Shown here: positions 43,675-53,355 of the stretch, in pieces
Layout of the letters: every line of letters starts with the position of its first letter
Position numbering within the stretch: the first letter of the stretch is position 1
From: Robinsoniella peoriensis
GTDB taxonomy: Bacteria; Bacillota; Clostridia; Lachnospirales; Lachnospiraceae
NCBI RefSeq assembly: GCF_042680125.1
Contig: NZ_JBHTNY010000039.1
Length of the DNA: 64,000 nt
Reading direction: 5' to 3' (one strand)
Notes under the pieces: model-generated
Databases searched by the model: none
The model's input: only the letters and a program-made list of their open reading frames with translations
Told to the model about the DNA's origin: nothing
Translations under genes and position numbers: made by a program

Positions 43675-43695
43675 CCTCCTTTTATTGAAAGGAGG
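43675..43695 (-). promoter_or_regulatory. hairpin masking the ribosome binding site of the MalF-type permease
   Basis: Minus strand CCTCCTTT-CAATA-AAAGGAGG: the second arm is the Shine-Dalgarno sequence of the permease gene, seven bases before its ATG. The stem would hide it from ribosomes unless opened. Confidence 0.75.
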
Positions 43696-43739
43696 ACTCT
43701 AAAGCGTGTCCTGAGTCCCCCTGATTTCTGCTGTTTAAC

Positions 43740-45164
43740 TTACTTATCAGCCAGATAGCTCTGCATTGCTTCCTGAAGTTTCTTATTAGCTTCATCCGGA
43801 GTCATGGTAAGACCAAAAATCTCCTGACAGGTATCTTTATGCACTTCTGCTACTGCAGGCGGAAGGTACTGGTCATACCACAGCTGTGTGGATGATGCGT
43901 CATTTGCTGCAGTCAGGATATCTTTCGTTACCGGATCTGTAATCAAAGATTCTACACCCTTTACAGGCGGGATTTTGCCTTTATCAACCATCAGCTGTGT
44001 AGCTTCATCATCATAGTAATGTTCTGCACATTCAAAAGCTGCTTTTAACTTATCATCGGTACAGTTAAAGGAAATAAACTGATCTCCGATGGTTCCGATC
44101 TGGATAGACGCATCTGCATCTGAACCATCGACAGCCGGGAAAGAAAACCAGCCAATTTTTTCATAGAATTCCTTACTGTCGTTCTGGAAGTTTCCGGTAT
44201 ACCAGGATCCGCATAACAGCATTCCTGCCGACTCCTGATACATCAGCTGTCTTGCCTGTCCGTCATCCTCGCTTAAACTGTTAACACCTTCCGGGAAATA
44301 ACCTTTCTTTACCCAATCCTGGATCTTGTCCCCTGCATATTTAAAGCATTCATCTTCGAATGATCCTGTGCCGTCCGCAGCTTTACTAAATGGTTCCAGT
44401 CCGCCATAACGGGTTGCAAGACTCATAAAGTACATTGAACCGGTCCATTTGGATGCATTTGCAAGGGCAAATGGTGTAATGCCATTTTCAACAAAAGTAT
44501 CACAAACCTTTTCCAGTTCCGAAACTGTCTTTGGAACTTCCAGATTATATTTTTCAAACATTTCTTTATTGTAAAATATACCGGAAATAGATACATTCAA
44601 AACAGGTACTGCATAAATATGGTCTTTGTAGGTTGACTGTGCAACTGCCGCATCCATTGCTTTTTCTTCTACCTTACTGCCTTTGAATAAGTCATCGATA
44701 GGCTGGCCGTATCCGGAATCGATGTATTCAAACATTGGTCCTCCCGACCAGCTGGTATACATATCCGGACATTCACCTGAACTCATTGCAATAACCAGTT
44801 TTTCCTTGTAAGTATCATTCTGTGTGGGAACAGAAGTAACGGTATAGCCGGACTGGGTCTCGGAATTAAATTTATCTACGGCATACTGCATGATTGATTT
44901 ATCCGGGTCTTCCGTACCGATATTCCAGAAAATGATCTCTTTGCTGTCATTATTCGCCCCTGCGTCTGCCGCTTTGGTTTCACCTGCGTCCCCGCCCCCA
45001 TCAGCAGTTGCTGCATCTGTGTCTGCCCCATCCGCAGCTGCCTGTGTTCCTGCATCCGTTGCCCCTGTGCCTGAAGTTCCGGAACCGCCGCATCCGGCAC
45101 ATAAGCTTGCCGTCATAGCTGCCGCCAGTGACAATGATACAACTGCTCTCCATCTCTTTTTCAT
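43740..45164 (-). CDS. ABC transporter sugar-binding lipoprotein
   Basis: The 474-residue protein has a lipoprotein signal with lipobox SLCAGCGGS, a low-complexity Ala/Asp/Gly linker (residues about 28-72) and a family 1 binding fold (FNSETQSGYTVTSVPTQNDTYKEKL, CPDMYTSWSGGPMFEYI, VPVLNVSISGIFYNKEMF). It feeds the two permeases downstream. AAAGGAGGATACACA precedes the ATG. With the GH13 gene upstream and the YesM/YesN pair downstream it suggests regulated uptake of an alpha-glucan or maltodextrin; the sugar is inferred. Confidence 0.92.
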   Translation of the reverse strand: MKKRWRAVVSLSLAAAMTASLCAGCGGSGTSGTGATDAGTQAAADGADTDAATADGGGDAGETKAADAGANNDSKEIIFWNIGTEDPDKSIMQYAVDKFNSETQSGYTVTSVPTQNDTYKEKLVIAMSSGECPDMYTSWSGGPMFEYIDSGYGQPIDDLFKGSKVEEKAMDAAVAQSTYKDHIYAVPVLNVSISGIFYNKEMFEKYNLEVPKTVSELEKVCDTFVENGITPFALANASKWTGSMYFMSLATRYGGLEPFSKAADGTGSFEDECFKYAGDKIQDWVKKGYFPEGVNSLSEDDGQARQLMYQESAGMLLCGSWYTGNFQNDSKEFYEKIGWFSFPAVDGSDADASIQIGTIGDQFISFNCTDDKLKAAFECAEHYYDDEATQLMVDKGKIPPVKGVESLITDPVTKDILTAANDASSTQLWYDQYLPPAVAEVHKDTCQEIFGLTMTPDEANKKLQEAMQSYLADK

Positions 45165-45401
45165 TGTGTATCCTCCTTTTTCTTTTACAATTTCCTTGCT
45201 TTGTTATATGGTAAATACATATTATCACATGATAAGGATAAGCGAAATTTAATAAAATGTCTGAAATATATAATTTTCTTACCTTTTGAAAAATATTAGA
45301 TGGGAGCATATCAGACAGAATATCAAAGAATAGATAAAGAAATAAAAAAAGAGAAAAAACAGATATCAGACTGTCTTTTCTCTTATTTAATCAATTAACT
45401 T

Positions 45402-47543
45402 TTAAAAGCACTCACCGGGTTCCTGATCCGGCCATTCTGTTTTCACACATTTCAGGATCATTGCTGAAGTCCTGGACATGGTGACATTCACACTTCCCCT
45501 GCATATGTCATATACCAGCGGTTCCATCGTATATCCATTCTCATCTGTGAGAACTAAACGAAGCAGACGGTCAGCATTTCCGATATTCGCCTGCCATACA
45601 GGTATGGAAAACTCCTGCTGCCCATCGCTGTTATTAAAAATAACAATCATCTGCTCATCTGCCGAAAACCTTCCATAGCTCAGGCAATGTCGTCTGCTGT
45701 CTAAAAACTTCAAAGATCCATGGGTTAACACCGGATTTTCTTTATGAATCTTAATCATGTCCTTATGGTATTGGATCAACTCCAGATCTTCCTGTCCCCA
45801 TGGATAAGTTCTTCTGTTGTCCGGATCCGTAAATCCACAGACACCCGCTTCATCTCCATAATAAATCGTCGGTGCTCCCGGCCAGGTCATCTGCATGACC
45901 ACTGCTTCACGAAGCACAGCCTTATTAATGAAATTCTCCGCAGCCTCATATCCCAGATTCGCCACACGGCCCACACAGTGGTTGGTACGGGTGAGGAAAC
46001 GGGAATGGTCATGGTTAGACAGCTCATTCATGGCTACCTGAAGGGAAGGCGCCAGGAAATTAGACATATGGTGGGTCATCGCCCCCACAAAGTTCTCATG
46101 ATTTCCCAGCATATCTTCACGGTATTCATCACTATGCTTTTCCATGCCGGTAAAGAACCAGGTCATAGGCTCCATAAATGCATCATAATTCATGACCGTA
46201 TCCCATTCATCGCCTTTCAGCCACATTCCTGCATCTCCGTAATGTTCCGCCAGGATCAGAGCGTCTGGATTTGCCTTCTTTACAACCTTTCGGAACTCCT
46301 TCCAGAACTTGTGGTTGTATTCATTGCTGAATCCAAGGTCAGCCGCCACATCCAGGCGCCATCCATCCACATTAAAGGGCGGGGAAACCCATTTCCCGGC
46401 AATCCTCATGATATATTCATACAGTTTCTCAGATTCCTCGTAAGCAAGCTTAGGAAGGGTATCATGCCCCCACCAACCGTCATAATAAGCATTATAAGGC
46501 CACTCATGTTCATTGTTAAACTTAAAAAAGCTGCGGTAAGGACTGTCTTTATCAATATAAGCCCCTTTTTCATATCCCGGCTGGTTCTCATAGATCCGTT
46601 CCCGGTCAAGCCATTTATTAAAAGATCCGCAATGGTTAAACACGCCATCCAGGATAATCTTCATCCCACGGTTGTGTACTTCCTCTACCAGCTTCGCAAA
46701 AAATGCATTGCTTGCCTCCAGGTTCTCTTTGTCGGTTACTCTCTTAATGTATTTTGTCGCATGTGTATTATCTTTATCCCAGGGTTCCAGCACCTGTCCC
46801 CCGTCACTTACAATTTTCCCATAATGGGGATCAATATAATCGTAATCCTGTATATCATATTTATGGTTGGATGGCGAAACGAATATCGGGTTAAAATATA
46901 TAACTTCCACGCCTAAGTCCTGTAAATAATCCAGCTTATCCATTACACCCTGAAGGTCTCCGCCGTAAAACTCCCGGATTCCCATATATGCAGGACGTTT
47001 GTTCCAGTCTTTCACACCGGAAGCATGGTCTCCAATGTAAAAATATTCTCTGTCTTCCACATCATTGCTTTTATCCCCGTTATAAAAACGGTCCACCATG
47101 ATCTGATACATAACTGCGCCTTTTGCCCAGTCAGGGGTCTTAAATCCAGGCACCAGAGCAAACGCATAGTACTCCTGCAAATTCCTGGATACACCTCTTT
47201 TATTATAAAAGCACCGAAACTTTCCGGTCTGTATTTCAAAATAATAGTGTAAAGGATTCTCTCCTACAGTAATTTCAATCTTATAATAGTCAAAATCCCC
47301 CAGGCTCTCTTCAAACTGCATTATAAGCCTGTCTGCGCCACTGATAAAATACACGGCATCTACATTATTTTTCGCTGTTCTGAAGCGTATTGTTACCGTC
47401 TCATGGGGATCCGGTTCCATCGGCATCACGTAATTCTCAGTTTCATCACTAAACAATGCTTCCATATCGAAAACAGGCCGCATCCGCATTACATACTGCC
47501 ATGATCTCTGTATCCGTTCCAATTGATTACTATCCATGATCAC
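45402..47543 (-). CDS. GH13 alpha-glycosidase (neopullulanase/cyclomaltodextrinase type)
   Basis: The 713-residue protein has an N-terminal carbohydrate-binding-like domain (residues about 40-135) typical of GH13_20 enzymes, then the amylase barrel. Conserved regions are DGVFNHCG (region I), VDGWRLDVA with the nucleophile Asp (II), ILAEHYGDA with the acid Glu (III) and ELSNHDHSRF with the third Asp (IV). There is no signal peptide, so imported maltodextrins are cut inside the cell. It lies upstream of the sugar importer on the same strand with a 237-base gap, and may be transcribed with it. Confidence 0.9.
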   Translation of the reverse strand: MIMDSNQLERIQRSWQYVMRMRPVFDMEALFSDETENYVMPMEPDPHETVTIRFRTAKNNVDAVYFISGADRLIMQFEESLGDFDYYKIEITVGENPLHYYFEIQTGKFRCFYNKRGVSRNLQEYYAFALVPGFKTPDWAKGAVMYQIMVDRFYNGDKSNDVEDREYFYIGDHASGVKDWNKRPAYMGIREFYGGDLQGVMDKLDYLQDLGVEVIYFNPIFVSPSNHKYDIQDYDYIDPHYGKIVSDGGQVLEPWDKDNTHATKYIKRVTDKENLEASNAFFAKLVEEVHNRGMKIILDGVFNHCGSFNKWLDRERIYENQPGYEKGAYIDKDSPYRSFFKFNNEHEWPYNAYYDGWWGHDTLPKLAYEESEKLYEYIMRIAGKWVSPPFNVDGWRLDVAADLGFSNEYNHKFWKEFRKVVKKANPDALILAEHYGDAGMWLKGDEWDTVMNYDAFMEPMTWFFTGMEKHSDEYREDMLGNHENFVGAMTHHMSNFLAPSLQVAMNELSNHDHSRFLTRTNHCVGRVANLGYEAAENFINKAVLREAVVMQMTWPGAPTIYYGDEAGVCGFTDPDNRRTYPWGQEDLELIQYHKDMIKIHKENPVLTHGSLKFLDSRRHCLSYGRFSADEQMIVIFNNSDGQQEFSIPVWQANIGNADRLLRLVLTDENGYTMEPLVYDICRGSVNVTMSRTSAMILKCVKTEWPDQEPGECF

Positions 47544-47649
47544 ACTCCTTAATCATATCCTGATTCCATTCTATATCATTCCTACAGTTACTACAAGCCT
47601 TATTTGCTGTCAGAGCCTGTTTTCAAACGCGCTCTTATCCCAAAACAGT

Positions 47650-47682
47650 AAAAAAGACAGCCAGTAATCTGCTGTCTTTTTT
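47650..47682. terminator. terminator downstream of ftsH
   Basis: AAAAAAGACAGC-cagtaatct-GCTGTCTTTTTT is a perfect stem flanked by A and T runs, so it can work in both directions. It ends minus-strand transcription coming from ftsH. Confidence 0.85.
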
Positions 47683-47732
47683 GGAGAAGGTATTTCTTCT
47701 TATGGGGTGTAGCAAAAACTATATAATGTATT

Positions 47733-47741
47733 GGGGGGGGG
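47733..47741. repeat. run of nine G
   Basis: Nine consecutive G (C on the minus strand) lie in the ftsH 3' region, between its stop and its terminator. Such runs slip easily in replication; no gene frame depends on this one. Confidence 0.8.
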
Positions 47742-47827
47742 TTTTACGATGATTAGTATATCATCATTGTCCGAATAAGTGTGCACAAACTTCACAAATT
47801 TGCTTATCAATTTTTGTGCACTTTTCA

Positions 47828-49630
47828 CTAAAACAGTGCTTCGAACTCTTCCCGGCCAATTTTTTCCTTTTCAATCAACAGTTTTGCACACTTGTGAAGC
47901 ACTTCAATATGCTCCTCAATCATAGAACGTGCCTTTGTATGGGCATCGTCAATAATCCTCTTCACCTCTTCATCGATGGTAGTTGCAATATGTTCACTGA
48001 ATGCTCTGGTATGCGCCAGATCTCTGCCGATAAAAACTTCATCATCGTCACTGCCGTAATGGATCAGTCCTACCCGGTCAGACATTCCAAACTGGGTTAC
48101 CATCGCCTTAGCAAGCTTGGTAGCCTGTTTGATATCCTGGGAAGCTCCCGTTGTAATATCGTTCAGGACCAGTTCCTCTGCCACACGTCCGCCCAGATCT
48201 ACAATGATGTTCTGAAGCATCTGCCCTTTGGTATTGAACATCTCATCCTTTTCAGGCAGCGGCATCGTATAGCCAGCAGCACCGGTTCCGGTAGGTATGA
48301 TGGATATGGTATGCACCGGACCCACATCCGGAAGTAAGTGGAATAAAATTGCATGACCTGCTTCATGGTAAGCGGTAATCTTCTTCTCTTTTTCTGAAAT
48401 AATACGGCTTTTCTTTTCCGCTCCGATACCGACCTTGATAAATGCACGGTTAATATCTTCCTGTTTAATATATCCTCTGTTATCCTTTGCTGCATAAATT
48501 GCTGCTTCATTCAACAGGTTCTCTAAATCTGCTCCGGTAAATCCTGCCGTGGTCTGTGCTATGGTTTCCAGATTTACATCATCCCCAAGGGGTTTGCCAT
48601 TTGCATGAACCTTTAAGATCTCTTCCCGGCCTCTGATATCCGGTTTACCAACACCCACTTTACGGTCAAAACGTCCCGGCCTTAAAATTGCCGGATCCAG
48701 AATATCAACACGGTTCGTAGCTGACATGACAATGATGCCTTCATTTACACCAAAACCATCCATTTCAACCAGCAGCTGGTTCAAAGTCTGCTCACGTTCA
48801 TCGTGGCCGCCGCCCATTCCGGTTCCCCTTCTTCTGGCTACCGCATCAATCTCATCGATGAACACAATACAAGGCGCATTCTTCTTGGCCTCTCCAAACA
48901 GATCACGGACACGGGATGCACCGACACCTACAAACATTTCCACAAAATCAGAACCGGAAATACTAAAGAACGGTACTCCTGCTTCTCCTGCCACTGCTTT
49001 CGCCAGGAGGGTTTTACCTGTTCCCGGAGGTCCAACCAGCAGTACACCTTTTGGTATTCTGGCGCCTACCTGAAGATATTTCTTTGGCTCCTTTAAGAAA
49101 TCAACGATTTCCTGAAGGTCTTCTTTTTCCTCCTGCAGGCCTGCAACGTCTTTAAAGGTTACACGCTTGCTATCCGGAGTGGTAAGGGTTGCTCGGCTCT
49201 TTCCAAAATTCATCATTTTATTATTCCCGCCGGATGCCTGACGATTCATCATACTAAATAAGAATATCATCATAACCCCCATCAACAGTACCGGGAAAAT
49301 GGTTGTCATAAACATACTTTCTTTCGGAATATCAAATAAAACGGTTGGAACATTTTTTTCTGCAAGCTGAGCCTGGGACTCTTTTACGTCCGACACATTC
49401 AGCTTCTTGGTCGTTCCATCTTTTAAATATACATATAACTGTCCTGTTGGCACCTGGCTGTTCTGATGAATCTCTACTTTCACCACATTACCGCTGTCCA
49501 GCGCTGTGGAATATTCCTGAAGGCTGTACGTCTCCTGCATGGATAATCCGCCCCGCAGCATCATAAATGCTGCAACCACGAGCACGGCAATTACAATGTA
49601 GATGCCCCAATTTCTTGAACTCTTATTCAA
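47828..49630 (-). CDS. ftsH: ATP-dependent zinc metalloprotease FtsH
   Basis: FtsH is a membrane AAA+ protease that degrades misfolded membrane proteins and short-lived regulators. Two membrane helices flank a small outer domain. Walker A GPPGTGKT is at about 200-207, Walker B IVFIDEIDA at about 255-263, the second region of homology is ATNRVDILDPAILRPGRFDR, and the zinc site HEAGH is at about 422-426. A TTG start at 49630 (preceded by AGAGGAGATTTAAGGCA) is favoured, giving (M)NKSSRNWGIY; the ATG at 49672 has no binding site and adds 14 residues. Confidence 0.96.
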   Translation of the reverse strand: MNKSSRNWGIYIVIAVLVVAAFMMLRGGLSMQETYSLQEYSTALDSGNVVKVEIHQNSQVPTGQLYVYLKDGTTKKLNVSDVKESQAQLAEKNVPTVLFDIPKESMFMTTIFPVLLMGVMMIFLFSMMNRQASGGNNKMMNFGKSRATLTTPDSKRVTFKDVAGLQEEKEDLQEIVDFLKEPKKYLQVGARIPKGVLLVGPPGTGKTLLAKAVAGEAGVPFFSISGSDFVEMFVGVGASRVRDLFGEAKKNAPCIVFIDEIDAVARRRGTGMGGGHDEREQTLNQLLVEMDGFGVNEGIIVMSATNRVDILDPAILRPGRFDRKVGVGKPDIRGREEILKVHANGKPLGDDVNLETIAQTTAGFTGADLENLLNEAAIYAAKDNRGYIKQEDINRAFIKVGIGAEKKSRIISEKEKKITAYHEAGHAILFHLLPDVGPVHTISIIPTGTGAAGYTMPLPEKDEMFNTKGQMLQNIIVDLGGRVAEELVLNDITTGASQDIKQATKLAKAMVTQFGMSDRVGLIHYGSDDDEVFIGRDLAHTRAFSEHIATTIDEEVKRIIDDAHTKARSMIEEHIEVLHKCAKLLIEKEKIGREEFEALF

Positions 49631-49718
49631 TGCCTTAAATCTCCTCTCTGTAATTCTCTGGTAGTACTTCATTGCGTAATAATGTACTAATATAACACCA
49701 CGTAAGCTTCTGCGACAA

Positions 49719-50240
49719 TTACAGCTCCACTACTCCGATATATGGAAGATTACGGTATTTCTGCGCATAGTCAAGACCAAAACCTACAACAAATTCATCT
49801 GGAATATTGAATCCCACATAATCCACTTTTACATCTGTAACACGTCGTTCCGGCTTATCAAGCAGCGTACAGATTGTCATACTGCTCGGTTTTCTTTCTT
49901 TCAGGATCTGTGCCAACCGGCTTAATGTTCTTCCCGAATCAATAATGTCTTCGATAATAATAATATCTTTATCCTCAACGGATTCATCCAGATCTTTTTT
50001 AATCTTAACTTCCCCGCTGGACTCTGTACCTGCCCCATAACTTCCCACCGACAGGAAATCCATTGTCACCGGTACAGTAATTCTCTTAGCCAGTTCACAG
50101 GTAAAAAATACACTGCCCTTTAATACACAGATCAAATGCACTTTCTTACCGGCATATTCTTCACTGATCTTTTCACCCAGTTCTCTTACTCTTTTGTTTA
50201 CCTCTTCTTCCGGTATTAACACACGGATCTTATCTTCCAT
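49719..50240 (-). CDS. hpt: hypoxanthine phosphoribosyltransferase
   Basis: The enzyme joins hypoxanthine or guanine with PRPP in purine salvage. The 173-residue sequence shows KGSVFFTCELAKRI, the SSGEVKIKKDLD segment and the PRPP loop DIIIIEDIIDSGRTL. Its ATG shares one base with the tilS stop. The tilS-hpt-ftsH order is conserved in Bacillota. Confidence 0.96.
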   Translation of the reverse strand: MEDKIRVLIPEEEVNKRVRELGEKISEEYAGKKVHLICVLKGSVFFTCELAKRITVPVTMDFLSVGSYGAGTESSGEVKIKKDLDESVEDKDIIIIEDIIDSGRTLSRLAQILKERKPSSMTICTLLDKPERRVTDVKVDYVGFNIPDEFVVGFGLDYAQKYRNLPYIGVVEL

Positions 50241-51634
50241 TAGTCTGCCTCCTGCTCCACTTGTATCTTTAATAAAATTTTTGTATCTTCTGTAACTTTA
50301 TATGCCTCACTGATGCGATATCCCACAATCCACATGATATGGGGGCCATCCGCCAGGAGTAAGATCCGGTCTCTCTCATCCTGGGGAATTTTCTCATCAA
50401 TAAAATAAGACTTTAATTTCTTTTTACCGCCCTCCCGGTTTGTGATAAAATAATCCCCGCTTCGGCGGCTGCGTAAAGAAACTGCATTGTATATTTTATC
50501 ATAATCCAGCCATTTCGTATATGCTTTTTCTTTAATATTTTGGTTTTCATATATTTCCGTGGTAAAAATTACCCGCTTTCCACCGATAACGTAAGTTCCG
50601 GGCACCTGAACCTGCAATTCCTGCTCCTGAAAACCCATGTACGCCTTTTCCACAGGCTTTTCTTCTTCATTGGCAATGCAGATCTGGCCGGGAAGACGTT
50701 TCGCCCGATACCCGCCCGGCAGCTGAATCATTCTCCCTGACTGCAGATCCGGCAGTTTCATCAGATTATCGATATGGACACTTCCTATATCCCGGAGTCC
50801 GCATCCGATCTCTTTTAAACAGAACCGGCAGAGGTATTCTCTTATCACCTCCGGCTTTTGGGAAAAAATCGCCGTATCAATTAAGGCTTTCCCGTCTGAA
50901 ATGCAGATACAGTCTTTTGCCTCCCGCCTGGAAGCCTCTTCCATATACGCTTCTATCTTCTGCAAATGCTGCCCCGTTTCTGCAATATGGGCAGTTGCTG
51001 CCCCATTTAATTCCTTTTCCAGATAAGGAAGGACATGGAGACGCAGCTTATTTCTGGTATAATCATCGGACAGATTCGTAATATCTGTCCGGTACGCTAT
51101 CTTTCTTTCTGTGAGATACGACTCAATTTCGGCTCTGGATGTATCTAGAAGCGGCCGTATAATGCAATCCCGCACCGGTCTGGTTCCGCACAGCCCCCTG
51201 AGACCGCTTCCACGTACCAGATTCCACAATATTGTCTCTGCCTGGTCATTTGCATTATGGGCAACCGCAATCTTATTGCCATTAAGGCGTTCCATGGCAT
51301 CCGCAAATGCCTCGTATCTAGCCTCCCTGCCTGCCTCTTCTACAGATATTTTCTTATCCCGTGCTGCTTTTACCACATCCACGGAATATAAATAAAAAGG
51401 AATCCCTTTCTCTTTACAAAGGTTATCCACAAAGTCTGCATCATCCAGACTGTCTTGTCCACGAATTCCATGTTCAATGTGGACAACTTGTATAGAAAAA
51501 GGAATTTTCTTTCTTACCTCCAGCAGCACAAAAAGCAGGCATACCGAATCAGCTCCTCCGGATACGCCCACTATAACACTGTCATTTTCTTCAATCATTT
51601 TATATTTCTGTATATATTGGAACACTTTCTGCAT
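50240..51634 (-). CDS. tilS: tRNA(Ile)-lysidine synthetase TilS
   Basis: TilS changes the wobble C of the CAU-anticodon isoleucine tRNA to lysidine so that it reads AUA. The 464-residue protein has the PP-loop VGVSGGADSVCLL, HIEHGIRGQDS, AHNANDQAETILWNLVRGSGL, a central domain, and the C-terminal TilS domain (RSRRSGDYFITNREGGKKKLK). GGGGGAGATGC precedes the ATG. It is followed at once by hpt. Confidence 0.96.
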   Translation of the reverse strand: MQKVFQYIQKYKMIEENDSVIVGVSGGADSVCLLFVLLEVRKKIPFSIQVVHIEHGIRGQDSLDDADFVDNLCKEKGIPFYLYSVDVVKAARDKKISVEEAGREARYEAFADAMERLNGNKIAVAHNANDQAETILWNLVRGSGLRGLCGTRPVRDCIIRPLLDTSRAEIESYLTERKIAYRTDITNLSDDYTRNKLRLHVLPYLEKELNGAATAHIAETGQHLQKIEAYMEEASRREAKDCICISDGKALIDTAIFSQKPEVIREYLCRFCLKEIGCGLRDIGSVHIDNLMKLPDLQSGRMIQLPGGYRAKRLPGQICIANEEEKPVEKAYMGFQEQELQVQVPGTYVIGGKRVIFTTEIYENQNIKEKAYTKWLDYDKIYNAVSLRSRRSGDYFITNREGGKKKLKSYFIDEKIPQDERDRILLLADGPHIMWIVGYRISEAYKVTEDTKILLKIQVEQEAD

Positions 51635-51644
51635 GCATCTCCCC

Positions 51645-51735
51645 CTGAATATTACAAGCCAGCTTACGCAATGCTGTACTGGTAGTTTGAAAGCACTCTT
51701 CTTTCAAACCTGGCTCTCCCGTATTTTTATGCCGG
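51645..51735 (-). other. structured leader upstream of tilS, sharing a 16-mer with the 15.4-kb hairpin
   Basis: Minus strand: AGCCAG and CTGGCT enclose a perfect hairpin GTTTGAAAG-AAGAGTG-CTTTCAAAC and a second CCAG...CTGG stem. The 16-mer GTACAGCATTGCGTAA (51664-51679 on the plus strand as its complement) also occurs at 15404-15419. Unlike copies A-C the stems are nested, not crossed. Confidence 0.5.
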
Positions 51736-51801
51736 ATTTCTGATACTTCCGACTATATAACTACTAATATAAAGAATACTTATGGAAAATGCAAGCATCA
51801 A

Positions 51802-53289
51802 TTACTTTTTCCAGACTCCTCCCACCAGTACTGTCATATCATCCATTGCCCTGCAGTTCTGATAAATAAGTACTCTTTCCAGAAGTGCTTTGGCAAATTC
51901 CCTGGCATTCGTTGTCTGAATCTCCATAATCAGCTCCTTCATCACCTCTTCCGCATTTTTAGGCGGCAGCGCATCCAGCACCCCGTCGGATATCATAATA
52001 ATAAAATCTCCTGAAGTTAACTTTTTACTGGTGCAGTCAAAATCAACCGTCTGCAGCATCCCCACGGGCAGGCTTGTACTTGTGACCGCCTCAACCCAGT
52101 TATTCCGCTTAAAGAAAGTAGTGGAGGCTCCGATCTTCATCAGTTCGCAGCTTCCATTGTAAAGATCAATGGCGCATAGGTCGATGGTAGAAAACATCTG
52201 CATTCCCCCCTGCAGCACCAGCGCTGAGTTGATCATCCTGACCGCTGTTTCCTTATTGAAGCCTGCGTCCAGAAATTGTTCCAGCAGTTCAATGACTTTT
52301 TCACTTTCTTTACATGCACCGATGCCGGAACCCATCCCATCAGAGAGGCTCATGATCATCTGACCATTATCCCTGCTTAAGAAACCAAAATTGTCACCGG
52401 AAATCATTTCCCCATCTCTGGTTACCCTGGCCACACCATTTAAGACACTGAATTTGGTATCCGATACAAAAAGTACCGTACTGTACTCCCGGTTTATCAT
52501 CATCCGGGAATCTTTAGCCGGTACCATAGGGCTTTTACAAATCTCACTGAGAACAATACCAATTTCTTTGGTAGAGACGCATCTCCCTTTCATAGACCTC
52601 ATTGTCATAAATATCTGCTGCCTGTCCTGATCCTGCGGAAGCACCCATAAGTCCTTTACCACCACAAACCGCAGCCTCAGGCGCATCTTAACCTTTTCTC
52701 TGAAATCCTCATCCACATTTTTTACATCATAGACATTATCGGAAATCTTGCGTACAATATCAGCAGTTTCATGGAGCTGCTCCGCAACAGCGGATCTGTT
52801 TTCCAATAGGCGGTTGCTCCACAGCAGGTTTAGCTTAGCCCTTGAAAATACTTGTACCATTTCTTCCAGAAAAGTTCTTCCATGGATGCAGTACTCAATG
52901 AATTCCACCTGCTTGTCCGCACTGATCTCTTCCCCTTCTTCTTCTATCGCTGAAAGGATGTCATAGACCCTGCGGTAGGTATTGTAATGTTCCTTCTCCC
53001 AGCAGTTGCTGCACATGGCGCACTGGCTGCATATCCGGTCCTGTACTTCATGAAAAATTTCTTTCACATCACCCTGTGACAGACGTTCCTTCTGACAAGG
53101 CATACTGTGGAATGTATTTGCAAGATCCTGAAAAGAATCTGCTATCTTTCCAATCATTTCCTTACCCGGTCCGTTTACAAACTCTGTCGCCGGTTCGCCT
53201 TTTTCTTTTTCTCTCACGAGCAGCTTTAACAAATCCCATAGTATCCATAAGACACTTACTACGAGAACAGCTATGATGAAATCCCCCAT
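51802..53289 (-). CDS. SpoIIE-type PP2C serine phosphatase with a single membrane helix
   Basis: The C-terminal half (about 280-495) is a SpoIIE/PP2C phosphatase: SLSDGMGSGIGACKESEKVI, FSTIDLCAIDLYNG, GDFIIMISDGVLDALP and AMDDMTVLVGG provide the metal-binding Asp residues. The middle contains the SpoIIE-like Cys block CSQCAMCSNCW. In Bacillus, SpoIIE dephosphorylates SpoIIAA to switch on sigma-F in the forespore and has ten membrane helices; here only one N-terminal helix (residues 3-25) is seen, at 495 residues against about 800. The position between tRNA-Met/divIC and tilS matches spoIIE. Confidence 0.82.
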   Translation of the reverse strand: MGDFIIAVLVVSVLWILWDLLKLLVREKEKGEPATEFVNGPGKEMIGKIADSFQDLANTFHSMPCQKERLSQGDVKEIFHEVQDRICSQCAMCSNCWEKEHYNTYRRVYDILSAIEEEGEEISADKQVEFIEYCIHGRTFLEEMVQVFSRAKLNLLWSNRLLENRSAVAEQLHETADIVRKISDNVYDVKNVDEDFREKVKMRLRLRFVVVKDLWVLPQDQDRQQIFMTMRSMKGRCVSTKEIGIVLSEICKSPMVPAKDSRMMINREYSTVLFVSDTKFSVLNGVARVTRDGEMISGDNFGFLSRDNGQMIMSLSDGMGSGIGACKESEKVIELLEQFLDAGFNKETAVRMINSALVLQGGMQMFSTIDLCAIDLYNGSCELMKIGASTTFFKRNNWVEAVTSTSLPVGMLQTVDFDCTSKKLTSGDFIIMISDGVLDALPPKNAEEVMKELIMEIQTTNAREFAKALLERVLIYQNCRAMDDMTVLVGGVWKK

Positions 53290-53355
53290 GTTCTTAACCT
53301 CCCTGAAATTCTGCTCTTAAGGTGGTATTATAGACCGGGGCAAGAAAAATATTTG

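Noticed and set aside
45744..46916. 390-codon open frame on the plus strand
   Set aside because: It lies wholly inside the GH13 gene on the other strand, has no ribosome site or family motifs, and looks like an antisense shadow.
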